NCBI GenBank assembly: GCA_023663915.1
Contig: JAMPGN010000041.1
Coordinates: 1 to 23,189 of the forward strand
Direction of reading: 5' to 3'
Length of the DNA stretch: 23,189 bases
Origin: Eubacterium sp.
Lineage (GTDB): Bacteria > Bacillota_A > Clostridia > Lachnospirales > Lachnospiraceae
Each line of letters starts with the position of its first letter. Position 1 is the stretch's first letter. The notes under the pieces were generated by a model that ran no database searches, had not been told where the DNA came from, and saw nothing but the letters and a program-made list of their open reading frames with translations. The translations under genes and the position numbers were made by a program. This document shows positions 17,906 through 23,189 of the stretch, piece after piece.

Positions 17906-17950
17906 ATAAATACATTCCACCTAATTTTTTTCATTAGAATATCAATACAC

Positions 17951-17991
17951 TTGCCCTTTTGCTTGTCGCTGTGTCCACTATGTAAGGGCAA
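17951..17991. repeat. Inverted repeat between methyltransferase 3 and drmE
   Basis: TTGCCCTT (17951-17958) and AAGGGCAA (17984-17991) form a perfect 8-bp inverted repeat separated by 25 bases. No T run follows in the minus direction, so it is not a normal terminator for the methyltransferase. It may be a protein-binding site or a weak attenuator ahead of drmE. Confidence 0.35.
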
Positions 17992-18031
17992 TTTTCCTTT
18001 ACTTACTGTGTAGATTTTATAAGCCATATTA

Positions 18032-19207
18032 TTATTTCGCCGTCATTGCATTTTCATTATTCTTTTTCTTCCACCGATTCGTTTTTATACATTTTATTGC
18101 CATTTTAAAAGTTTCACCGCTTGCTTTTACCAAGTCAATCGGAACAGCATTACCTATTTGTAATGCTGAATCTGCCAAAGAATCACTGAACACAAAATCA
18201 TCTGGAAATGTCTGCAGTCGAGCCGCTTCTCTTATTGATATTGCTCTATCCTGACTATAATGTCCGTACCTTCCCTTTGAATAGCACAAGCAACCACCTG
18301 TGATCGTTGGTGCAGGCTTATCAGGATCCATTATGCCATATACATCTCCATGACCTGAAAACACAATTCCATTTTCATTTTTCTTTTTATGACACTCCAA
18401 AACAAGTTCCCTTGGCAAACCACTCCTTGATCCACCATTCCTTCTTATAGCTCTTATTCGTTTCAAATTGGTGTCTGATAAGCCTGCACATTTATGATTA
18501 TGTATTGTTCCATCATCCTTATATGCTTCACCTGCTTTAATTGCTGGTAAATCACCTATTGTCTCCCTAACCGTTTTCCATTTTTGCAAACCATTATTAC
18601 CTTTTTTATCATGAGTTGCTTTAGGTAAATCAAAAGAAAATCCAATCATACTTAATTCATCATTAATATCATTTCTAACGGCATGTAAAACAAATCTTTT
18701 TCTAACCTGCGGCACACCATAATCAGCTGCGTTTAAAACATCTTCTTTAACATAATAGTTCTTTTTTAATTGCTGTAAAAAATCACTTAATATTGCATTA
18801 TTAAAATCTGTTTTTATTCCCGGTACATTCTCCATCAAAATAAATGGTGGTAAGATCTCCTCAATAAGACGCAAAAACTCGAATAATAATTTTTTTCGCT
18901 CATTATCAGTTTTATTTTTATTTAATGGATTTTGCCTTGAAAAATTCTGACAAGGCGGACAACCAGCAAATAAATATATATCATCTTTTTTTATTTTAGC
19001 TGCTTTCAAAATTTGTTCACCACTTAAATTACAAATATCATTATTTAACACATTGACCTTACTCAACGGGTCATAGTTCAAGTATGTATGCACTGCATGC
19101 TTTTCAATCTCTACTGCGGACTTAACCTTAAATCCCGCCAAGGAAAGTCCACATGATACTCCACCACATCCAGAAAAAATATCAATTGCTTCATATTTTA
19201 TTTTCAT
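18032..19207 (-). CDS. DNA cytosine-5 methyltransferase 3, candidate DrmMII
   Basis: A 391-residue C5-cytosine methyltransferase transferring a methyl group from S-adenosylmethionine to DNA cytosine. Motif I is AIDIFSGCGGVSCGLSLAGF (8-26). Motif IV is AGCPPCQNFS with the catalytic Cys86. Motif VI is ENV (126-128), motif VIII QVRKRFVLHA, motif IX ISIREAARLQTFPDD and motif X ALQIGNAVP. All are in the usual order with a target-recognition segment between VIII and IX. As the methyltransferase next to drmE it is the best candidate for the DISARM self-marking enzyme, but this is inferred from position. It is markedly more AT-rich than methyltransferases 1 and 2, so it probably came from a different source. 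The start has GGTGAG 8 bases upstream. Confidence 0.9.
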   Translation of the reverse strand: MKIKYEAIDIFSGCGGVSCGLSLAGFKVKSAVEIEKHAVHTYLNYDPLSKVNVLNNDICNLSGEQILKAAKIKKDDIYLFAGCPPCQNFSRQNPLNKNKTDNERKKLLFEFLRLIEEILPPFILMENVPGIKTDFNNAILSDFLQQLKKNYYVKEDVLNAADYGVPQVRKRFVLHAVRNDINDELSMIGFSFDLPKATHDKKGNNGLQKWKTVRETIGDLPAIKAGEAYKDDGTIHNHKCAGLSDTNLKRIRAIRRNGGSRSGLPRELVLECHKKKNENGIVFSGHGDVYGIMDPDKPAPTITGGCLCYSKGRYGHYSQDRAISIREAARLQTFPDDFVFSDSLADSALQIGNAVPIDLVKASGETFKMAIKCIKTNRWKKKNNENAMTAK

Positions 19208-19569
19208 ATTAAAGACTCACCATCTTTCTCTTCAAATACCACAATAACTTTCTTGCCCATGGGGTATTAATAACTGGCAATACCCCTGTTCGCTTAAAAG
19301 CCTCCCTTTCCTGTCTACACGAAGTTCTATAATAACAGTTCTTTCAATTCATTTAGTACTTACATTGACTAAAAATTCATTGCTTCTGTCTCATTAATAT
19401 TTTTAGTTCATTTTCTTTTGCGCATATCAATAGATTCTGTTAATTAAGACATCTCCTACCAACAATTTAAAGTAAGCCGACTATCCTTCCATTAAATTAA
19501 TATACAAATTTCCCATGAATTACTGTTCTTTCTCGAACTTAGATTACAATCTGTAACCCCTTATTCTCC
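19208..19569. other. 362-base spacer between vsr and methyltransferase 3
   Basis: No gene can be supported here. On the minus strand there are only short frames: a 17-codon one from ATG 19258 (MGKKVIVVFEEKDGESLI) whose stop overlaps the methyltransferase 3 start, and a 44-codon one without a start codon (19209-19343). It also holds the inverted repeat at 19261-19286. It may contain the promoter of methyltransferase 3, but I see no convincing -35/-10 pair. Confidence 0.5.
19261..19286. repeat. Perfect inverted repeat upstream of methyltransferase 3
   Basis: GGGGTATT (19261-19268), a 10-base spacer and AATACCCC (19279-19286). It ends 54 bases before the methyltransferase 3 start codon. There is no T run on either side, so an operator or mRNA hairpin is more likely than a terminator. 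Confidence 0.5.
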
Positions 19570-20013
19570 TCATATATCACTATCACCATACATAATTATA
19601 TCAAAAACCGTTTCTTCAACCACATTAACACACTCATCAATATGTTTCTCAATATCGTCTCCCCAAAACCGTATCACAGTCCAACCCTCAAACAATAAAC
19701 GTTTATTGATTTCATCATCTCTTTTTCTGTTTCGAGATATCTTATTGACCCAGAACGCACCGTTATTTCCTTTTTCCAAACGTGGCTTTAATACTTCCCA
19801 ATCTTTTCCATGAAAAAATTCCCCATCGCAAAAAATTGCAATTTTGTATTTCGTCAATGCAATATCCGGGCTTCCCGGAAGTTTTTTATAATTCTTCCGA
19901 TATCGATATCCTTTATTCCATAAAGCCCGTCTCAACATCACTTCAATTTTGGTATCCTTACCGTGGATATTTTTCATGTTTTTATGTCGTTGCTCTGGAG
20001 TAAGTTTATCCAT
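19570..20013 (-). CDS. vsr: Vsr-type very short patch repair endonuclease
   Basis: Nicks DNA 5' of the T in T:G mismatches that arise when 5-methylcytosine deaminates, starting repair to C:G. The 147-residue protein begins with the family pattern PEQRHKNMKNIHGKDTKIEV. By alignment from memory with E. coli Vsr, E24 and D50 (in LPGSPDIAL) match E25 and D51, and H68 (in GEFFHGKDW) matches H69. H64 is replaced by D63, and the zinc-binding cysteine and histidine positions (C66, H71, C73) are E, K and W, so the zinc site is absent. This is the Vsr/DUF559-like subtype common in Bacillota. AGGAG lies about 9 bases before ATG 20013. Its place among three cytosine methyltransferases fits the repair role. 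Confidence 0.87.
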   Translation of the reverse strand: MDKLTPEQRHKNMKNIHGKDTKIEVMLRRALWNKGYRYRKNYKKLPGSPDIALTKYKIAIFCDGEFFHGKDWEVLKPRLEKGNNGAFWVNKISRNRKRDDEINKRLLFEGWTVIRFWGDDIEKHIDECVNVVEETVFDIIMYGDSDI

Positions 20014-20090
20014 CAGTTATATCTCCTAAAGCATATTTTTAGTTTCATCTTTTTCAAATAGGACATTTTATCACTGTTCTTTTGCGAAAA

Positions 20091-20339
20091 CTAACATGCT
20101 TTCCAATCTGCATTCAACATACGTCTGTCCGCAATAAACTGCTTCGCCGCCTTAATTGCATGTGTCACAAATAAATCTAGTGTATCATTAACTCTATAAA
20201 CCCTAACGTTATTATTGCATATACATACCAAAATAGCAACGCTATTTATACTTGAATTCTCGAATAATTTTGAACATAAAATTATCTATACAAAAGTTCC
20301 CTCCCCCTCCCCAGTAAATAGCAGAAATACACTATTCAT
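20091..20339 (-). pseudogene. Decayed ORF between methyltransferase 2 and vsr
   Basis: From ATG 20339 the frame reads MNSVFLLFTGEGEGTFV, meets a TAG at 20286-20288, then stays open for 64 codons to TAG 20091-20093. The downstream part is coding-like, with ICNNNVRVYRVND and AIKAAKQFIADRRMLNADWK. No alternative start opens the second part. Just upstream, a 21-codon ORF (20332-20397, MNFMEVLEIVKKVVTGSICN) begins with ATG overlapping the stop of methyltransferase 2 and has GGGAG 5 bases before it. A coupled gene therefore probably once started there and has since been frameshifted and shortened. By position it could have been a restriction endonuclease or a small accessory protein; the sequence does not let me say which. 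The remaining bases of the 380-base gap show nothing else. Confidence 0.4.
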
Positions 20340-20397
20340 TGCATATACTTCCAGTCACAACCTTTTTCACAATTTCCAATACTTCCATAAAGTTCAT
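20332..20397 (-). CDS. 21-codon ORF coupled to methyltransferase 2 (probable start of the decayed gene)
   Basis: The ATG overlaps the methyltransferase 2 stop by 4 bases (ATGA) and has GGGAG 5 bases upstream, a strong signal of a real initiation site. The product MNFMEVLEIVKKVVTGSICN ends after 21 residues. I read it as the surviving N-terminus of the decayed gene that continues in another frame. It could instead be a genuine short peptide. Confidence 0.35.
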   Translation of the reverse strand: MNFMEVLEIVKKVVTGSICNE

Positions 20398-21830
20398 GAA
20401 TGCTCCCTGCCTTTCAAATAGCGTTTCATCACATGCGCGATTGCCCGTCCCAAAAGAGGCGGCACAGAGTTTCCGATCTGCATATATGTCTTCGTATACG
20501 CGCCTCTGAAAAAATAGTCATCTGGATACGACTGTACCCTTGCGGCTTCTCTGGGCGTGAGCCCTCTCGCCTGCGTCGGATGTATATACATATTGCAATC
20601 AAACTTCATGTGCGCCGTTATCGTCTTACACACCTTGTCATTCTCCAATTTAAAATACTTATCCTTGAAGATGCCATTCCTTCTGGCATACGGCATAATA
20701 TCCGCAATTTTAGGATCGTCCGAACGGTCCCCCTGTTCCATTCGCCCGAAAATCTCAATATCCCTGTCATTGTTATATCTCGCTTTATGATTAGAAACGA
20801 CAGACATTTTTCTTCCTTGGTTAATATATGCAATATAATCATTCGTATCAAAAATACGGTTTTTTTCTATCTTATAGCCGCTTTCTACCGTTCCTTCCTC
20901 CGTCGCATTTTTCACCCTTGAAGCCTGTAATTCCCTAAGCCCGCACAGAGCATCTCCCAGATTATATTCAGGAATCTGCTTACTCAATTCAAATATTTCT
21001 TGGAAGATTTCCCGATTATCAACTCCGATACAATTGCCAATATAAATCAGCCTTTCCCTGTTTTGCGGAACACCATAATCTTTTGCATTCAGAATATCGC
21101 ATTCAACAGAATATCCGACGTTCCTGAAATCTTCTTTCACCTGCTCTGCAACAGATTGCATACCTTTTACATTTTCCATCACAAAGAAATCGGGATTTAC
21201 TTTTTTAACCACTTCAACGTAACTTTTATATAAATGGTTGCGCGGGTCATCGATCAATCTCTGCCTGTTTGCCATGCTGAATCCCTGACAGGGTGGTCCG
21301 CCTATTACAATATCCACCTGCCTGCCCGCTAATAACGCATCCAGCCGGTCGATCACATCATGAATATCGCCTAATACAATATGATCCCGTGGCGTTTCGG
21401 GATGATTATGTGCGTATGTATCTACACAACAGTCCTGAATATCATTTGCAAGACTCGTTACAAATCCTTCCTGTGTAAACCCTAATGACAAACCGCCGGC
21501 TCCGCAGAATAAATCCATCATTTTAAGCGAATGGTCATCGATCTTCTTTCTCACATCCTCAATATATGTATTACAATACTTACACACCGGACATATATTG
21601 CACTTCTGATCAGCTTTATTACATATCGCAGACAGCTTTGCAAACACAGCCCGAAACTCTGAATCGGTTTGCGCTTCCCTTAGATAAAAATCCGCCCTTT
21701 CCCTCAAAAACTGTTCGTCCACATTCCGGGTGACGCGCGCCATACAGATATCTGCATCCGTACACACTCCGTTTTCTACGCCCGCCTGCACAAACGCCAT
21801 AAACTCTGTTTTATCATTACTGTAATCCAC
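20394..21830 (-). CDS. DNA cytosine-5 methyltransferase 2 with cysteine-rich N-terminal extension
   Basis: A 478-residue C5-cytosine methyltransferase. The catalytic part has motif I DLFCGAGGLSLGF (106-118), motif IV GGPPCQGFS with catalytic Cys181, ENV at 219-221, motif VIII QNRERLIYIG (256-265), motif IX GLTPREAARVQSYPDD near 430-445 and motif X QIGNSVPPLLGRAI. It is preceded by about 100 extra residues that carry cysteines C70, C77, C80, C83 and C86. The spacing of C70/C77/C80/C86 is C-x6-C-x2-C-x5-C, that of the iron-sulfur loop of endonuclease III and MutY. The gene begins with GTG immediately after the methyltransferase 1 stop (no gap), so the two are coupled. An in-frame ATG at 21800 is a possible alternative start. 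The recognition sequence is unknown. Confidence 0.9.
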   Translation of the reverse strand: MDYSNDKTEFMAFVQAGVENGVCTDADICMARVTRNVDEQFLRERADFYLREAQTDSEFRAVFAKLSAICNKADQKCNICPVCKYCNTYIEDVRKKIDDHSLKMMDLFCGAGGLSLGFTQEGFVTSLANDIQDCCVDTYAHNHPETPRDHIVLGDIHDVIDRLDALLAGRQVDIVIGGPPCQGFSMANRQRLIDDPRNHLYKSYVEVVKKVNPDFFVMENVKGMQSVAEQVKEDFRNVGYSVECDILNAKDYGVPQNRERLIYIGNCIGVDNREIFQEIFELSKQIPEYNLGDALCGLRELQASRVKNATEEGTVESGYKIEKNRIFDTNDYIAYINQGRKMSVVSNHKARYNNDRDIEIFGRMEQGDRSDDPKIADIMPYARRNGIFKDKYFKLENDKVCKTITAHMKFDCNMYIHPTQARGLTPREAARVQSYPDDYFFRGAYTKTYMQIGNSVPPLLGRAIAHVMKRYLKGREHS

Positions 21831-22766
21831 TTAATCTACCCACTCTCCTAGTTCTTCTAAAGTCTCCCGCACGGACCATGCAACAGCTCTGGAAACATTG
21901 ACCGTAACAGCGTTACCAAACTGTTTATAAGCCTGACAGTCTGAAACCGGTATGACAAACGTATCCTCAAAGCCTTGTAATCTCGCGCATTCACGCGGCG
22001 TAAGCCTTCGCACCCTGCCGTTCTGCGTCACATAATTATCTTGACAAGCCCGATGCATTTTCGCCATGGTCGCGCATAACGGGCGCGCAACCTTCAAATC
22101 GATTTCTGATCTGGCTTGGTATCCGCCGGTTCCATTCGATAATATGGTAGGTAGAATCCTGTCTGATAAAAAGTACTTGGAATCGACCTCCTGCTCTAAC
22201 AAATCTTGCAAAGTCAGCGTTAATTTCTGTATATCCGGAAAATCATACTTTACTGTTTCATTCGCGAAGCAGACGATATAAGTCCTGTTCCTCGTCTGTG
22301 GCACGCCGAAGTCAGCCGAATTTAAAATATCACAAAATACTCGATACCCAAGCTCGTCCTGTAAAATTCTATGTATTTCTTCATATGTTTTCCCATTGTT
22401 ATGCGTTTTTAAGGAACGTACATTTTCCAGAATAATAGCCGCAGGCTTCTTCCGTCTCTGAATCTTATCATGAATGATTTCTGCTACCCTGAAAAACAAC
22501 GTTCCCCGCGTATCCTCAAATCCTTTCTGCTGTCCCATCATGCTAAAAGGCTGGCAGGGAAATCCGCCGATCAAGACATCACAGTCCGGAATCTCTTGCA
22601 AAGGTATCTCATTGATATCTCCTAACACAATATGGTTACCAAAATTAGCCTCATATGTCTGGACGGCATATTTGTCAAAATCATTCGCCCAGATAATGTC
22701 GTACCCCGCATCCATAAAGCCTTTATCCAGCCCGCCAAGCCCGCTGAAAAGCGACACTACTTTCAT
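21831..22766 (-). CDS. DNA cytosine-5 methyltransferase 1
   Basis: A compact 311-residue C5-cytosine methyltransferase. Motif I is SLFSGLGGLDKGF (5-17), motif IV GGFPCQPFS with catalytic Cys71, ENV at 114-116, motif VIII QTRNRTYIVCF, motif IX RRLTPRECARLQGFED and motif X QFGNAVTVNV. The target-recognition segment (about 195-250) is short. The GFEDTRGTLFF stretch after motif IV is typical of the Dcm-like, HaeIII/HhaI-type group. ATG 22766 comes one base after the stop of the ribbon-helix-helix gene, and its Shine-Dalgarno (GGAAGGGGAAGGG) lies in that gene's last codons. No cognate restriction gene is intact beside it. The tandem with methyltransferase 2 could serve two sites or the two strands of one asymmetric site. 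Confidence 0.92.
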   Translation of the reverse strand: MKVVSLFSGLGGLDKGFMDAGYDIIWANDFDKYAVQTYEANFGNHIVLGDINEIPLQEIPDCDVLIGGFPCQPFSMMGQQKGFEDTRGTLFFRVAEIIHDKIQRRKKPAAIILENVRSLKTHNNGKTYEEIHRILQDELGYRVFCDILNSADFGVPQTRNRTYIVCFANETVKYDFPDIQKLTLTLQDLLEQEVDSKYFLSDRILPTILSNGTGGYQARSEIDLKVARPLCATMAKMHRACQDNYVTQNGRVRRLTPRECARLQGFEDTFVIPVSDCQAYKQFGNAVTVNVSRAVAWSVRETLEELGEWVD

Positions 22767-22767
22767 C

Positions 22768-22965
22768 TTACCCTTCCCCTTCCAACCTATGAGTCCTTAT
22801 GTATTCCCTGATCCACAATCCAATCTCTACCGAGGCTGTTTTTCCTTCATTGCGCAATAGCGCCATAAATTCATCTTTCACTTCCGGTTCTATCGATATC
22901 TCGATTTTTGCCGTTTTCCGGCGTCCCGCGGGTCTGCCGCAGTGATTGCCCTTTTTCTCCGTCAT
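22768..22965 (-). CDS. Small ribbon-helix-helix (Arc/CopG-like) protein, possible controller of the operon
   Basis: A 65-residue protein with a basic N-terminal tail (GRPAGRRKTA, AT-hook-like GRP), then a strand-helix-helix pattern: AKIEISIEPE (about 19-28), helix EVKDEFMALLRNEG, turn, and helix TASVEIGLWIREYIRTH. This is the layout of Arc/CopG repressors, which bind DNA as dimers through the paired strand. It is the first gene after the promoter and 1 base before methyltransferase 1. A 14-bp palindrome covers the -10 box and probable start site, so autoregulation of the methyltransferase operon is plausible, analogous to C proteins of restriction-modification systems. Start ATG 22965 has GGAGGG 7 bases upstream. 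The function is inferred; no family name is certain. Confidence 0.65.
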   Translation of the reverse strand: MTEKKGNHCGRPAGRRKTAKIEISIEPEVKDEFMALLRNEGKTASVEIGLWIREYIRTHRLEGEG

Positions 22966-22981
22966 CGTCTTTCCCTCCGAT

Positions 22982-22995
22982 TAATATCCATATTA
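22982..22995. promoter_or_regulatory. Candidate operator, palindrome over the -10 box
   Basis: TAATAT-CC-ATATTA is a perfect 6-2-6 palindrome overlapping four bases of the -10 box and the probable transcription start. A repressor bound here would block RNA polymerase. The adjacent ribbon-helix-helix protein is the natural candidate. Confidence 0.45.
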
Positions 22996-23020
22996 TATAC
23001 CGTTTTTATCAGGGTGTAAA
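22992..23020 (-). promoter_or_regulatory. Promoter of the RHH-methyltransferase operon
   Basis: On the minus strand, TTTACA (23015-23020), a 17-base spacer and a perfect TATAAT (22992-22997). The leader to ATG 22965 is about 20 bases and carries GGAGGG. Confidence 0.75.
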
Positions 23021-23073
23021 TAGTGCTTGCAATTCTTTATATACAAAACTTTTTGTTCTTGATATAATACAAG

Positions 23074-23102
23074 AAAAAAACGAGCTCCGCTTCGCAAACT
23101 CG
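23074..23102 (-). terminator. Rho-independent terminator of an upstream gene outside the window
   Basis: On the minus strand CGAGTTT pairs with GAGCTCG (two G-U pairs) around GCGAAGCG, followed by seven T. It lies just before the methyltransferase promoter and marks the right border of the operon. The bases from 23103 to the window end contain no supported start of a gene. Confidence 0.65.
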
Positions 23103-23189
23103 AAATAAGCATAAGAATTTCCCATTACACAAAATATAAGGAGCATTCCTGTAATTCAGAAATAACGCCAATTGAATAAAAAGAAACCT

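Noticed and set aside
17951..17991. The inverted repeat before drmE as a terminator splitting methyltransferase 3 from the DISARM genes.
   Set aside because: There is no T run in the direction of transcription and the loop is 25 bases, so termination is not supported.
19209..19343. A 44-codon open minus-strand frame ending 1 base before methyltransferase 3, with tail VLPVINTPWARKLLWYLKRK.
   Set aside because: It has no start codon, a second frame is open over the same stretch, and neither can be matched to a known protein. It may be a gene remnant but cannot be supported.
23103..23189. A minus-strand frame open from the window edge through the terminator hairpin.
   Set aside because: The open frame reads through a hairpin and T run and has a low-complexity hydrophobic composition. 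It is more likely a non-coding 3' region of a gene outside the window.
1..23189. CRISPR arrays, tRNA or rRNA genes, transposases or integrases.
   Set aside because: I saw no regularly spaced repeats, no cloverleaf or rRNA signature and no transposase or recombinase motifs in any frame.

Overview
The window looks like an accessory region of a Bacillota chromosome, most likely a gut Lachnospiraceae-type clostridium. This is judged from protein style, strong Shine-Dalgarno sites, TTGACA/TATAAT promoters and a mix of a GC-rich left third with an AT-rich right part. No rRNA, tRNA or housekeeping marker is present to fix the genus. Every gene I can support is on the minus strand, so transcription runs from high to low coordinates.

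Right block (about 23.1 to 9.2 kb) is a DNA-modification and phage-defence island. It starts after a rho-independent terminator (about 23.09 kb) that closes an upstream gene outside the window. A strong promoter with a palindrome over its -10 box drives a small ribbon-helix-helix protein. Two back-to-back cytosine-5 methyltransferases follow, then a decayed ORF, a Vsr-type mismatch endonuclease and a third, very AT-rich cytosine-5 methyltransferase. After these comes a DISARM class 2 core in the order drmE-drmA-drmB, tightly coupled, then a Nudix hydrolase and a clear terminator at 9.21-9.24 kb. No phospholipase-D gene (drmC) is present. The methyltransferases would mark self DNA, Vsr would repair T:G mismatches left by 5-methylcytosine deamination, and DrmA/DrmB/DrmE would act on unmarked invading DNA.

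Middle (9.2 to 8.0 kb) is a small toxin-antitoxin locus with its own promoter. It has a zinc-finger plus Panacea (DUF4065/SocA-type) antitoxin, preceded by what looks like the severed N-terminus of its toxin.

Left block (7.9 to 0.1 kb) is a six-gene operon with its own promoter for making and transferring a nonulosonic acid of the pseudaminic type: glycosyltransferase 2, an aminotransferase-like/PseG fusion, a PseF-like CMP-sugar synthetase, PseI, an ATP-grasp ligase and a GT52-like (sialyltransferase-type) transferase. The early steps (PseB, PseC, PseH) are not in the window. Two genes of this operon share an almost identical 36-bp initiation region.

The most noteworthy points are: the DISARM variant without drmC but with three cytosine methyltransferases, Vsr, Nudix and a putative RHH controller; an endonuclease-III-like four-cysteine spacing in the N-terminal extension of one methyltransferase; and the PseG fusion.
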